Assembly (NCBI GenBank): GCA_003551705.1
Contig: PUNJ01000098.1
Location: forward strand, 1 to 35,682
DNA from: Chloroflexota bacterium
GTDB lineage: Bacteria > Chloroflexota > Dehalococcoidia > UBA2247 > RBG-13-53-26
Direction of reading: 5' to 3'
Length of the DNA stretch: 35,682 nt
The notes beneath the pieces were generated by a model, which did no database searches, was not told the origin of the DNA, and saw only the letters and a list, made by a program, of their open reading frames with translations. Both the position numbers and the translations under genes were made by a program. Shown here piece by piece: positions 16,635 to 25,575 of this stretch. Positions within the stretch are counted from its first letter, which is position 1, and the number at the start of each line of letters is the position of its first letter.

Positions 16635-18755
16635 TCAACGACTATCAGAGAGAGGCTCAAAATCAACGGCTGGGATCCAAAAGCTGAAGATGGTCCCTGC
16701 TGCGTCCTCAGTCCTCATCCCAATCTGGCCCCCATGCAAGTCGATAATCATTTTGCTTAAAGGCAGCCCCATTCCCAAGCCGCCGGTGCGCTTGCCACCC
16801 ACCTCACGCGGCCTGTAAGGTTCGAATAACCCGCCCCGTTCTTCCGGAAGTATGCCCCTCCCTGTGTCCCGGACCTCAACAGAGAATCGGTCATATTCCA
16901 GCCTGGCACTGAGCGTAATCTTACTGCCCTTTCCGGAGTACTGGCTGGCATTATCCAACAAGCTGAGTATTACCTGCTTCAGCCTGTCCTCGTCCGCCCA
17001 TATGGGTGGCAAGTGGTCCGGGATATCCAGGACCATGGACTGTCCCAGGTTGGAAACTGTGTCCGATAGTTCTTCGGCAACCTGTGTCAGTATTCTAGTT
17101 GGCTCTACAGACCTCTTGTTCAAAGTAAGTATGCCCAACTCTCCACAAGCCAGGTCGAGAAACTCGTTAATTCTGCTGCTCAGTCGGTATGCGCCGCGGA
17201 CAAGGCTTCTTGCGAGGTCCAGAGGAAGCCCCTCCCTCAAATTGGCAGCAAGGGCCGTACTTGAAGCCAGGACTGCGGTCAAAGGAGTCTTGAGTTCGTG
17301 GGCCAGCGCCCTCGTGAACTCAAGCCTCTTGTTCATTTCCACTTCAATGGTCTGTCTGAGCTGGACTTCATGCTCATACATCCCCTGTAACTGTTGATAG
17401 GCTATTTTCCGGCCGGTCACGTCCTGCATCTGCGCCAGGTAACCGCAGGGAAAGCCCCCCTCGTTTGCCATAAGAGGCGTAATAACCAAATCGATTTCCA
17501 CCGGCTCAGTCTTGGTAGTATCGCAAAGACCCAGAACTATGGCCCGTTCAGAATCCAGGCTACTGTGAAATCTGGTCTCATTTCCAGCCCGCAACTCCGC
17601 TTTTGCTGTTTCAGGCAGCCATGGGGCATCGAACAAAGAAGGTTGCGTCCCTGCCACATCGCCCTCCATGGGCACGCCAGGCACGTTACCAAAGACCCGA
17701 TTTGTGGATACCTGGTAGCCTTCGGCGTCATACAGAACCATGGCAACGGGCAATTCGTGATAAATGGAGCGAATAGGCCCGCCCATCCCCCGCTCGGCCT
17801 CTTCCTCCCTGAGCCGGTCCCTCTTCTCCATGGCTATGCAAACGAAACCCTGCAATTTCCCCCTCATACGGGAACCCTCCGGCTCAAGACTGCACAAGGC
17901 TCGAGCTTTGAACTCAGTCCATATAGTCGAACCATCTTTATGCAGCATCTCCACCTCCACCGAACTCGACCCGGAAAGGTCTCTGTCGCTCCCCAATTCC
18001 TCCTCCATCACGCTATATACTCGTTTCGCCGATTCCGTAACGAAAAGACCCCCAACACCCAGAGCAATAGCCTCTGCTTGGGTGTAACCCAGCAGCGTTG
18101 TGACTGAGGGACTAACGAAGGTGAGATTGAGAAAACTATCAGCGGTGAAGATGATCTCCGACACATTCTCGGCCAGCAAGCGAAATTGTTCTCGCTCAAT
18201 TACGGCGTTTTCGTTCTGATATCGTTCGGACACCCTGCTAATGAACAAGGCTAGCCGTGGTTCAATCTTTGGTTCATAGACAATTCGAACACCGACTCGC
18301 ACCGTGTCCCCGTCCTGGCCTTGCATTGAAACTTCTGTTTCTGCCAGTGTACGGCCCCCATCAATCACTTCTTGCAGACATCCAAGAAAGCTTTCACGGT
18401 CTTCTTCAACCAGATAGGCATCAAGTAGTTCTCCAAGCAACTCGGATGCGGACTCAACTTTCAAGATGGCAGCGGCAGCAGCATTGGCCTCCAATATCAA
18501 ACGGCTGGAATCAGCGACTATAAGCCCGTTGGGAGCCTGGCTGATTATGTTTTGATAGTAACTGCTCTGTTTCTCCAGGCCCCTGCGGACCCCTATCAGG
18601 TCGCTGATCTGAGAATCAAGCCCCTGTTCCAGCACGCGCAATTGCGATATAAGGGTGGCAATCAGGGCTTCATTTTCTCGCGTTGTACCCATCCGCACAC
18701 GGAGAGCCTCTAAAGAGGAACAAATCAAGTCGAAGCGATTACCGTAAGTGGTCAC
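16635..18755 (-). CDS. Soluble multi-PAS histidine kinase, orphan
   Basis: This is a kinase of 706 residues if the GTG at 18755 is the start. No membrane helix is evident. Order: an N-terminal helical segment (1-60), PAS (about 65-180, APNGLIVADSSRLILEAN), PAS (about 190-310, ENVSEIIFTADSFLNLTFVS), a third PAS-like region (about 335-460), HisKA with phospho-acceptor H486 (ALAHELKTPL), then a HATPase domain with LLDNASQYS, VRDTGRGILP and GGLGMGLPLSK. No response regulator is adjacent. The start is the weakest point, since no clear ribosome binding site precedes 18755. An internal ATG at 18692 would remove 21 residues and leave the domains intact. Confidence 0.88.
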   Translation of the reverse strand: MTTYGNRFDLICSSLEALRVRMGTTRENEALIATLISQLRVLEQGLDSQISDLIGVRRGLEKQSSYYQNIISQAPNGLIVADSSRLILEANAAAAAILKVESASELLGELLDAYLVEEDRESFLGCLQEVIDGGRTLAETEVSMQGQDGDTVRVGVRIVYEPKIEPRLALFISRVSERYQNENAVIEREQFRLLAENVSEIIFTADSFLNLTFVSPSVTTLLGYTQAEAIALGVGGLFVTESAKRVYSVMEEELGSDRDLSGSSSVEVEMLHKDGSTIWTEFKARALCSLEPEGSRMRGKLQGFVCIAMEKRDRLREEEAERGMGGPIRSIYHELPVAMVLYDAEGYQVSTNRVFGNVPGVPMEGDVAGTQPSLFDAPWLPETAKAELRAGNETRFHSSLDSERAIVLGLCDTTKTEPVEIDLVITPLMANEGGFPCGYLAQMQDVTGRKIAYQQLQGMYEHEVQLRQTIEVEMNKRLEFTRALAHELKTPLTAVLASSTALAANLREGLPLDLARSLVRGAYRLSSRINEFLDLACGELGILTLNKRSVEPTRILTQVAEELSDTVSNLGQSMVLDIPDHLPPIWADEDRLKQVILSLLDNASQYSGKGSKITLSARLEYDRFSVEVRDTGRGILPEERGGLFEPYRPREVGGKRTGGLGMGLPLSKMIIDLHGGQIGMRTEDAAGTIFSFWIPAVDFEPLSDSR

Positions 18756-19178
18756 AATCTATGGTTGACACATTAGTTTGCAGGAAAAGAGTTGAAGCTT
18801 TCACGCCGCCACCGTCCTGAGGTGCTTGGATAGGGCATCCAGAACATCATTCCACTCCTAGAGACTGAAGGAGGACCCAGGACTTGCAAAGATTGGTTCG
18901 CTGGTAGATCACCCCCTCGCTCCCCGCAACTCTTTATCATGCTATCATGAAGCGGTTACAAAATCAACAGTTTTCCGACCCCGAGCCTATGTCAAGCCGT
19001 CATCAACTTCGTAGACGATGCACGTTATATCTTTATATTAAAGGTCCTACTTGACAACGAAAAAACAGCTGCGTTAGTATCAGGCAAACGCTACAGACCT
19101 GTCCGCTAACAGACCGTTAGGTAATGAGCAGCAAGCGGCATCAAGGCATGGTAGCGAAACTTAATCAGGAGGCCATCG
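18756..19178. other. Divergent intergenic region with promoter for the zinc-ribbon gene
   Basis: This region separates the minus-strand kinase from the plus-strand zinc-ribbon gene and contains no supported gene. A good promoter (19051-19080) and a small inverted repeat (19106-19120) point rightwards. A/T-rich sequence near 18930-18965 could hold the kinase promoter, but I cannot choose a pair of boxes with confidence. Confidence 0.5.
19051..19080 (+). promoter_or_regulatory. Sigma-70-type promoter for zinc-ribbon gene
   Basis: A perfect -35 TTGACA (19051-19056) and a -10-like TAGTAT (19075-19080) are spaced by 18 bases, about 100 bases before the start of the zinc-ribbon gene. The 5-bp inverted repeat CTAAC / GTTAG (19106-19110, 19116-19120) lies just downstream of the expected transcription start and could be an operator. 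Confidence 0.5.
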
Positions 19179-19469
19179 ATGGCGTTTGCCGACAAGACTC
19201 TGACCTGCCGGGAATGCGGCGCTGACTTCACGTTTACAGCAGGCGAACAAGACTTCTACCAGTCCCGTGGACTGATGAACGAGCCTGCCAGATGCCCTGC
19301 TTGCCGGGCAGCCAAGCGTAGAAATCAAGCATCGAAGCCGGAACGGGAGATGTTCGACATCACCTGCGACAATTGCGGTAGTGCGGCACAGGTCCCTTTT
19401 CAACCAATGACCGATCGACCTGTATACTGCAACGACTGTTTTGCCAAGACCAGACGAGAAGGAAGATAG
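19179..19469 (+). CDS. Small double zinc-ribbon protein
   Basis: This 96-residue protein has a strong GGAGG ribosome binding site six bases before the ATG. It contains two treble-clef-like zinc sites. The first is CRECGADFTFTAGEQDFY with ARCPACRAAKR, the pattern of the probable zinc-binding domain zf-trcl. The second is CDNCGSAAQVPF with YCNDCF, a CxxC...CxxC ribbon common in small proteins of Chloroflexota. The linker between them is basic. It may bind nucleic acid or a protein partner, but this is not shown by the sequence. It is monocistronic with its own promoter. Confidence 0.85.
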   Translation: MAFADKTLTCRECGADFTFTAGEQDFYQSRGLMNEPARCPACRAAKRRNQASKPEREMFDITCDNCGSAAQVPFQPMTDRPVYCNDCFAKTRREGR

Positions 19470-19787
19470 CAGCACCGTAACCAGATTCGCACATTCAGGG
19501 ACGGGTACCGCATTGCTCCTCCCCTGGACGGAGTCCCATAGCTATGTCCGGTGTTTATTCGAAACTTCTGGCTGGACGCTAATAGACGCTTGCAACAACA
19601 AATACACCTGCCCCGGCCGGCAATTCGATACCCGTCCCTCCACGTCGATGACAGAGATGCCGCCCTGCCATTCGCTCCGCCTCATTCCACCTCATGAGCC
19701 GTGAAGAACACCAGTGAAGCGATTTCGTGCGCACGCTCCGCTTGATGGGTCTACCAAGAAGCAACACACAACCGTGATAATCAAATG
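19470..19787. other. Intergenic stretch before rnpB, nothing recognised
   Basis: This lies between the convergent zinc-ribbon gene and the 3' end of RNase P RNA. I find no gene with a start signal, no clear intrinsic terminator and no repeat. Short frames are random-looking. Confidence 0.45.
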
Positions 19788-20165
19788 GACAACCGAGCAG
19801 GCCTGTAAGCCGGGTTTTGTTGTCTACCTTGCGGCAGACCGGTGGCCATCTATCTAGCCCCGACGTTACCGGCGGGGTCGAGCAACCAACCCAGGGACAT
19901 CGGTCGGGCGTCCTTACGTCCCCCTATTTGGTCTTGCTCCGGATGGGGTTTACCCAGCCGGCTGGTCACCCAGCCGCTGGTGAGCTCTTACCTCACCTTT
20001 TCACCCTTAGTCCGCCGTGGCGGACCGGTTTGGTTTCTGTGGCACTTTCCGTAGGGTCACCCCTCCTGGGAGTTACCCAGCATCCTGCCCGAAGGAGCCC
20101 GGACTTTCCTCCCTCTTGGAGAACAGGTCTCCAAGACGGCGACCACCCGGCCTACTCGGCTGACC
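19788..20165 (-). ncRNA. rnpB: RNase P RNA (bacterial type A)
   Basis: Read on the minus strand, this is the catalytic RNA that matures tRNA 5' ends. The hallmark GAGGGAGGAAAGTCCGGGC near the 5' end, the central ACAGAAACCAAACCGG region and the final AAACCCGGCTTACAGGCC are all present. The two ends pair as helix P1 (CCGAGTAGGCC at 20159-20149 with GGCCTGCTCGG at 19803-19793). The 5' end is set by the promoter at 20172-20199, whose expected start point falls at about 20164-20165. It lies about 150 bases downstream of the ribonuclease HI gene on the same strand. Exact ends are approximate. Confidence 0.93.
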
Positions 20166-20171
20166 AGTTTC

Positions 20172-20199
20172 AGTTTACTACTTTCTCAAATAGATTCAA
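20172..20199 (-). promoter_or_regulatory. Promoter of rnpB
   Basis: On the minus strand, TTGAAT (20199-20194) and TAAACT (20177-20172) are spaced by 16 bases. The predicted start, about seven bases on, coincides with the first base of the P1 helix of RNase P RNA. Confidence 0.6.
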
Positions 20200-20318
20200 G
20201 AAGAAAAGTTACTAATCATGACCACGGACAAATGCAAGACGGACATGACCAGCCCGCTTGATTCGAGCGCCGGAGACACCCACTCCTGCCCCTTTCGAGA
20301 CCTTTGAAGCTTGCCCGT

Positions 20319-20750
20319 TCACGAAAGAGGCCGGTTTGAGTCTTGCGCATGCTCATCCAAAGCTTTGTTGGCTAAGCCATCGGCACGCGTATTGAGCTTG
20401 CGAGGGACGTGGCGGATATGGAACGAACTGAAACGGCTCAACAGCTGGGTCACCTCGCGGTGAAGAGGCTTGAGTCCGGTATTCCTGACCATGTAGCTGC
20501 CCTGTATCTGTCGTACCATCAATTCCGAATCCGTACGGATCTCGACACTTCGTGCGCCCAGAGCGGCTGCTTCCAGCAGCCCTGCAATCAATGCCCTATA
20601 TTCAGCCTGGTTGTTGGTTGTGGTCCCAATATACTTAGAAATGCGAGCCCGCTCCTGGCCTGCATCATCCTCTATCAATACGCCGATAGCAGCCGGACCA
20701 GGATTCCCTCGCGAAGCACCATCAACATATATTCGCACATGCTCACTCAT
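20319..20750 (-). CDS. Ribonuclease HI family protein
   Basis: This 143-residue enzyme would cleave the RNA strand of RNA-DNA hybrids, removing R-loops and primers. All four carboxylates of the two-metal site are visible: D10 (YVDGAS), E50 (NNQAEY), D74 (RTDSEL) and D124 (NTRADGLAN). The basic protrusion of E. coli RnhA is absent, so it belongs to the shorter archaeal/YpdQ-like branch. It lies downstream of the coiled-coil zinc-ribbon gene on the same strand with a 69-base gap. Confidence 0.92.
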   Translation of the reverse strand: MSEHVRIYVDGASRGNPGPAAIGVLIEDDAGQERARISKYIGTTTNNQAEYRALIAGLLEAAALGARSVEIRTDSELMVRQIQGSYMVRNTGLKPLHREVTQLLSRFSSFHIRHVPRKLNTRADGLANKALDEHAQDSNRPLS

Positions 20751-20819
20751 AAGTTAGAAATTTTACTGAATAACAATTGCAACGGGGACCCTTTACACGC
20801 AGTCCCCTGCTGAGTCCTG

Positions 20820-21518
20820 CTAGCCGAGGTACAGAATGCGACCGCAACTGTCACACTGGACCAGTTCAGCAGCTCGAGCCCGGGAGATGTCGCTCATGGA
20901 CAGCGTTATGCGACAACCCTGGCATCTACCCAACTCTATCTTGGCTACGGCATATCCCTGTTTCCTGTTTCGCACAGCCTCATATATATCCAGGTTTTCC
21001 GGGGCTATGGTAGCTGCCATCTGACCACGCCTTTTGGCGGCATCTTCCAAGGCTGCTTCCAGTCTAGCCTTTTCCGTCAGCATTTCCGCCCGCTTCTTCG
21101 CCCACTCTTCTTCCAACTCTCTGACCTTCGATGCCTGGCTGACAACCACATCTTCCATGCTCTGAATGCGGTCCATCAGTTCAAGGGACTTGTCTTCCTC
21201 GGCCCTGACCTGCTCCTCCAACTGGTCCACTTGCTGCTTAAGGCTGGCCAGTTCTTTCGGGTTCTTGACGGAACCATCGTAGAGTTTCTTTTGCTGGGGT
21301 TTCAGTTTGGCTACGATGTCTTCAGTACTATATTCGGTTTCGCGTAGCTGTCGCTGAATATCGGCCAGTTGTTCTTTCTTATTTGCAAGATCGACCTGGG
21401 CCTGGGACAACTCATGGTTAAAGGCCAGTTGCTCCTCCACGTGGGACAATGTTTCGCCGGTTTTAGCCAGCTCATAATCAATCTCTTGCAAGTCACGCAA
21501 CTGTTTGCCTGGGTTCAC
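20820..21518 (-). CDS. Coiled-coil protein with C-terminal C4 zinc ribbon (zf-RING_7/DUF164)
   Basis: This is a protein of about 232 residues. Residues 1-165 are a long, heptad-rich antiparallel-type coiled coil (many Glu, Lys, Leu and Gln). The last 40 residues form a zinc ribbon, CQGCRITLS then CDSCGRILYLG. This is the CT398/DUF164 family, suggested to act with RNA polymerase or secretion factors in some bacteria; its role here is unknown. The start is most likely the GTG at 21518 preceded by GAGGAG; a TTG three bases earlier abuts the ribosome binding site. A partnership with a downstream RNase HI gene is also seen in Actinobacteria to my knowledge. It is divergent from aspS. Confidence 0.88.
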   Translation of the reverse strand: MNPGKQLRDLQEIDYELAKTGETLSHVEEQLAFNHELSQAQVDLANKKEQLADIQRQLRETEYSTEDIVAKLKPQQKKLYDGSVKNPKELASLKQQVDQLEEQVRAEEDKSLELMDRIQSMEDVVVSQASKVRELEEEWAKKRAEMLTEKARLEAALEDAAKRRGQMAATIAPENLDIYEAVRNRKQGYAVAKIELGRCQGCRITLSMSDISRARAAELVQCDSCGRILYLG

Positions 21519-21588
21519 CAACCCTCCTCAGCTTTGCTCCAATTAGCCATGCTTCATCCTTCTTCTGCGAGCGATCGAATAATCTTAA

Positions 21589-21617
21589 TTGAAATGCCCA
21601 CGGTGTTTTATTATAAT
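21589..21617 (+). promoter_or_regulatory. Strong sigma-70-type promoter for aspS operon
   Basis: TTGAAA (21589-21594) and a perfect TATAAT (21612-21617) are spaced by 17 bases. The expected transcription start near 21624 leaves a leader of about 20 bases before the TTG start of aspS. This rules out translation from the in-frame TTG at 21589, which is part of the promoter itself. Confidence 0.8.
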
Positions 21618-21642
21618 CTTTTTGGTACCTAAGAGGAAAGAT

Positions 21643-23445
21643 TTGATCCAGACCCATAAATGTGGAGAACTTAGATCGGCACATATTGGGAAAAGGGTGG
21701 TCCTCGCTGGTTGGGTAAACCGGCGGAGAGATCACGGGGGTTTGGTATTCATCGACCTCAGGGACCGTGAAGGACTGGTCCAGGTTGTTTTCAACCCGGA
21801 GATATCCCCGGAAGCCCATACTATAGCGGATAGTTTACGGAATGAATATGTATTACAGGTCTGGGGAGAGGTCGCCAGACGACCGTCAGGGACCGAAAAC
21901 CTCAAATTGCCAACCGGCGAGATCGAGATTATTGCCGGCAACGCAGTGGTCCTCAATTCATCCAAGAACCCTCCCTTCTATATCAATGAAGAGACGGAGG
22001 TAGATGAGAACCTGCGTCTCAAGTACCGTTATCTTGACTTGCGCCGGCCCCGCATGAAAGAGAACGTGATACTCCGGCATCAGGTTATCAAATTCATGCG
22101 TGATTTTCTTACCGAGCGCGAATTCATTGAGATAGAGACACCCATACTCATCAAGAGCACTCCGGAGGGAGCCAGGGACTACCTGGTGCCCAGCCGGGTC
22201 CATGCCGGGAAGTTTTATGCCCTGCCGCAATCACCTCAGCAATTGAAGCAGCTGCTCATGGTAGCCGGATTTGAGAAGTACTTTCAGATTGCTCGTTGCT
22301 TCCGAGACGAGGACCCGCGTGCCGACCGGCAACCCGAGTTTACTCAGCTAGATATGGAGATGAGTTTCGTTGACGAGGAGGACATTCTCGGTCTGCTTGA
22401 AGAGATGTTCACCAACCTGATAAGCGCCGTCAAGCCTTCACTTAAGCTGATCAGGCCATTCCCCCGCCTGTCCTTCCGGGAGGCTATGGACCGCTTCGGT
22501 TGCGATAAACCCGATATCCGCTTCGCCCTTGAATTTAAAGACCTCAGTGACATTGCTGTCAGGACCGATTTCGCCGTCTTCCGAGAAGCTGTCCAGAAGG
22601 GTGGAAGGGTGAAGGGAATATGCGCACCGGGCTGTGCTAAATACAGTCGCCGGCAGATAGATGATCTTACTCAACTGTGTAAGGAATACGGAGCCAAAGG
22701 GCTTGCTACAATTGCATTAACGGACGATAGCGGCCGGTTGGGTGTGGACAAGGCAATATCCTTCGTTGCCAAGTTTCTAACGTCCGAAGACTTAGAAGAA
22801 ATCGCTCAAAGGTTTGAAGCCGGTCCCGGAGACATGATATTGATATTGGCCGACCAACAAGATACTGTAAATAGAGCCCTGGGACAGCTACGACTGGAAA
22901 TGGGTAGGAGATTGGGCCTGATTGACCCCGAACTGCTGGCCTTTGCCTTCATACTTGATTTTCCCCTTTTTCAGTGGGTGGAAGAGGAACAGAGATGGGA
23001 TTCTATGCATCATCCTTTTACCGCACCCTTTGAGGAGGACATTCCTCTGTTGGACGTGGATCCAGGAAAGGTGAGGTCCCGGCATTACGACGTGATCTGT
23101 AATGGTGCTGAACTGTCCAGTGGCAGTATCCGTATTCATCAACGAGAACTCCAGGAGAAGGTCCTGGCTACTTTGGGCTACAAGAATGAGGAAATGCATG
23201 CCCAGTTCGGCCAGTTGCTCGAGGCACTCGATTACGGAGCACCACCTCACGGCGGCATTGCCCCAGGAATCGACCGGTTACTTATGCTTATGGCTGGAGA
23301 ACAGAATATTCGAGAGGTGATACCTTTTCCGAAAACGCAAAGCGCTTACGATCCGCTTTTCGACGCCCCCTCGGAGGTATCGGAGCAGCAGCTCAAAGAG
23401 TTGCGCCTGGCGGTTCTCAAGGAATCTAGTAAGGTGGAGATGTAG
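21643..23445 (+). CDS. aspS: Aspartyl-tRNA synthetase
   Basis: This is a class II synthetase of 600 residues that charges tRNA-Asp. Order: an N-terminal OB-fold anticodon-binding domain (THKCGELRSAHIGKRVVLAG), class II motif 1 and the GARDYLVPSR segment, motif 2 (FRDEDPRADRQPEFTQLD), the bacterial GAD insertion in the middle, and motif 3 (GIAPGIDRLLMLMAGE). The start is a TTG at 21643 with GAGG six bases upstream. Starting there gives LIQTHKCGEL, the normal N-terminus, and fits the promoter. Whether it also mischarges tRNA-Asn cannot be decided here. It is the first gene of the operon with tig and two clpP genes; tig starts five bases after its stop. Confidence 0.95.
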   Translation: MIQTHKCGELRSAHIGKRVVLAGWVNRRRDHGGLVFIDLRDREGLVQVVFNPEISPEAHTIADSLRNEYVLQVWGEVARRPSGTENLKLPTGEIEIIAGNAVVLNSSKNPPFYINEETEVDENLRLKYRYLDLRRPRMKENVILRHQVIKFMRDFLTEREFIEIETPILIKSTPEGARDYLVPSRVHAGKFYALPQSPQQLKQLLMVAGFEKYFQIARCFRDEDPRADRQPEFTQLDMEMSFVDEEDILGLLEEMFTNLISAVKPSLKLIRPFPRLSFREAMDRFGCDKPDIRFALEFKDLSDIAVRTDFAVFREAVQKGGRVKGICAPGCAKYSRRQIDDLTQLCKEYGAKGLATIALTDDSGRLGVDKAISFVAKFLTSEDLEEIAQRFEAGPGDMILILADQQDTVNRALGQLRLEMGRRLGLIDPELLAFAFILDFPLFQWVEEEQRWDSMHHPFTAPFEEDIPLLDVDPGKVRSRHYDVICNGAELSSGSIRIHQRELQEKVLATLGYKNEEMHAQFGQLLEALDYGAPPHGGIAPGIDRLLMLMAGEQNIREVIPFPKTQSAYDPLFDAPSEVSEQQLKELRLAVLKESSKVEM

Positions 23446-23450
23446 AAGTT

Positions 23451-24836
23451 ATGAAGGTTACGACACAAGAGTTTGAAGACGGTCAGGCTATCCTGAACAT
23501 AGAGGTGGAATCAGAGGAGTTGGAAAAGTCCCAAGAACAGGCTTACCGGCAGGTTTCCAAGAAGATCAATGTTCCGGGTTTCCGAAAGGGGAAAGTGCCC
23601 AGACATGTTCTTGAAAACTTCGTCGGCGCCGATGCCCTCAAGCAGGAAGCCCTTGAGCACCTGTTGCCTGATCTTTGCCAGCAGGCCGCCAAGGAAAAGG
23701 AACTCGATGTTATAGCCCAGCCACAAATCGAGGTCATTGAAGAGGACCCGGTGGTGTTCAAGGCTACATATCCCTTGAGGCCGAAGGTTGAGCTTGGTGA
23801 TTATCATAGCCTCAAACTGGAACTCGAGAGAGTCGAAGTCAAGGAAACAGCCATAGACGATGTAATACAAAACCTGCGCGAGCAAGCAGCCATATGGGAG
23901 CCGGTGGACAGAGCCATTGCCTTCGGCGACATGGCAACCATAGACATAGAGCAGAGATTGGAGGACCAGGAGTCGCTGCAATACGAAGGGCAGCAATTAC
24001 CTGTTGTCCAAGGGTCTCCTCTACCGCTGCCCGGTTTCTGTGAACAATTGGAAGGCATGCAAAAGGGCGAGGAAAAGGAATTCGTACTTGAATTCCCCGA
24101 GGACCACGAGAACAACCGTCTGGCTGGCATGAAGTACGATTTCAAGGTCAAGGTCACCGAGGTCAAGGAAAAGAGCCTGCCTGACGTCGACGATGAGTTT
24201 GTGAAGAGCCTTGGCAGGGAACTGGATAGCCTCGAAGACCTGCGCAAGTCCATCGCTGAAGGACTCCAGAAATCAACCGAGGAGAAAGTAAGGAGAGAGT
24301 TCGAACAGAAGGCAGTGAACGCCTTGAAGGAGATTTCGAAAATCGAGTACCCGCCCATTCTCCTCGATCAGGAAGTAGACCTGATGTTGCGAGAGCGGGA
24401 TGTGATGATGCGTTCGCAGGGCGGAATTGAAGCCTACATGCAGAGTTTTGACAAGACTGAGGAGGATATCCGAGAGGAACTGCGCCCCCACGCTGCTGAG
24501 CGATTGGCGCAGCGACTGATCATGAGCAAGCTGGCTGAAGAGGAGAAGATCGAGGTCACCTCGGCAGACATCGATGGCGAGATTGAAAGGGAAACCCAGA
24601 CTGCTGATCCAAGCATGACCGGGTATCTAGACCTTCTGAAATCACCTCAAGGACGTCGCAGCATCCATGATGACTTGAGGATCCGCCGGGCTCTGGACCG
24701 GCTGGTCACGTTGACCGCAGTCCCAGCAGAAGAGTCCGCGAAAGCAGAGGAAGATACCGGGGAAATCAAAGCGGAAGGGGGAGAGGAAGAGGAGAAGGAG
24801 AACGAGACGAGAGGGACAGGGGAGACGGAAGCTTAG
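23451..24836 (+). CDS. tig: Trigger factor, ribosome-associated chaperone
   Basis: This is a 461-residue chaperone and peptidyl-prolyl isomerase that binds nascent chains at the ribosome exit. The N-terminal ribosome-binding signature GFRKGKVP is at about residues 44-51. A FKBP-type domain follows (about 150-245, ending in VKVTEVKEKSLPDVDDEF), then the helical C-terminal chaperone domain. The last 30 residues are an extra, highly acidic tail (GEEEEKENE) beyond the usual domain. It is encoded directly between aspS and the clpP pair, the common tig-clp arrangement for protein quality control. Confidence 0.95.
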   Translation: MKVTTQEFEDGQAILNIEVESEELEKSQEQAYRQVSKKINVPGFRKGKVPRHVLENFVGADALKQEALEHLLPDLCQQAAKEKELDVIAQPQIEVIEEDPVVFKATYPLRPKVELGDYHSLKLELERVEVKETAIDDVIQNLREQAAIWEPVDRAIAFGDMATIDIEQRLEDQESLQYEGQQLPVVQGSPLPLPGFCEQLEGMQKGEEKEFVLEFPEDHENNRLAGMKYDFKVKVTEVKEKSLPDVDDEFVKSLGRELDSLEDLRKSIAEGLQKSTEEKVRREFEQKAVNALKEISKIEYPPILLDQEVDLMLRERDVMMRSQGGIEAYMQSFDKTEEDIREELRPHAAERLAQRLIMSKLAEEEKIEVTSADIDGEIERETQTADPSMTGYLDLLKSPQGRRSIHDDLRIRRALDRLVTLTAVPAEESAKAEEDTGEIKAEGGEEEEKENETRGTGETEA

Positions 24837-24861
24837 CACACCACTGCCGGGTTCCCATTGA

Positions 24862-24883
24862 GTGAGCACTCTGCATCGCTCAC
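24862..24883 (+). terminator. Weak hairpin between tig and clpP1
   Basis: GTGAGC (24862-24867) pairs with GCTCAC (24878-24883) and is followed by ATTTTCC. The stem is only six pairs, so it may attenuate or stabilise the message rather than end it fully. Confidence 0.35.
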
Positions 24884-24910
24884 ATTTTCCACATAGAAAG
24901 AGGAGGCAAA

Positions 24911-25519
24911 ATGCTTCATTTACCCAGCAATATCATACCCATGGTAATAGAGACAAGCGCGAGAGGTGAACGGGCTTATGACATCTATTCTCTACTCTTG
25001 AGGGAGCGCATTATATTCCTGGGCACACCCATTAATGACCAGGTAGCCAATATAATCATCGCCCAGCTACTGTACCTGGAGAGGGAGGACGCCGACAGGG
25101 ATATCAGCCTATACATCAACAGCCCCGGCGGTGTAGTTAGCTCAGGGCTGGCCATCTATGATACCATCCAGCTGATCAGGCCTGATGTATCCACCATCTG
25201 CCTGGGTCTCGCGGCCAGTATGGGAACACTGCTACTGACTGCCGGGAGCAAGAACAAGCGGTATTCTTTACCCAACGCAACCATACACATGCACCAGGCT
25301 GTGGGCGGAGCTCAGGGTCAGGCCACCGATATTGAGATCGCCGCACGAGAGATCATGCGCCTACAAGACATCATAAGGAACATTCTGGCCAAGCACACCG
25401 GCCAATCGGTAGAGAAGATAGCCCATGACAGCGACCGGGACTTCTATCTTAATCCGGAACAGGCCATTGAATATGGGCTTATCGACGAGATACTGGCCAA
25501 ACCGGAACAGGAGATTTAG
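24911..25519 (+). CDS. clpP: ClpP serine protease subunit, copy 1
   Basis: This is the 202-residue proteolytic subunit of Clp proteases; fourteen copies form a barrel fed by a ClpX or ClpC unfoldase. The catalytic triad is intact: S103 (AASMGTLL), H128 (IHMHQAVGG) and D177 ([11 protein letters not shown]). The start at 24911 follows AAGAGGAGG. There is no obvious long propeptide. It is followed by a second copy with about 85% identity. No clpX lies next to them, unlike the frequent tig-clpP-clpX order. Confidence 0.95.
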   Translation: MLHLPSNIIPMVIETSARGERAYDIYSLLLRERIIFLGTPINDQVANIIIAQLLYLEREDADRDISLYINSPGGVVSSGLAIYDTIQLIRPDVSTICLGLAASMGTLLLTAGSKNKRYSLPNATIHMHQAVGGAQGQATDIEIAAREIMRLQDIIRNILAKHTGQSVEKIAHDSDRDFYLNPEQAIEYGLIDEILAKPEQEI

Positions 25520-25575
25520 TACGACAACTGTGGTGCCCAGGAAACGGGTGCGTTGCCGTGAGAAAGGAGGCTGAC

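Noticed and set aside
19817-20215. 132-aa plus-strand frame
   Set aside because: It is the antisense of RNase P RNA.
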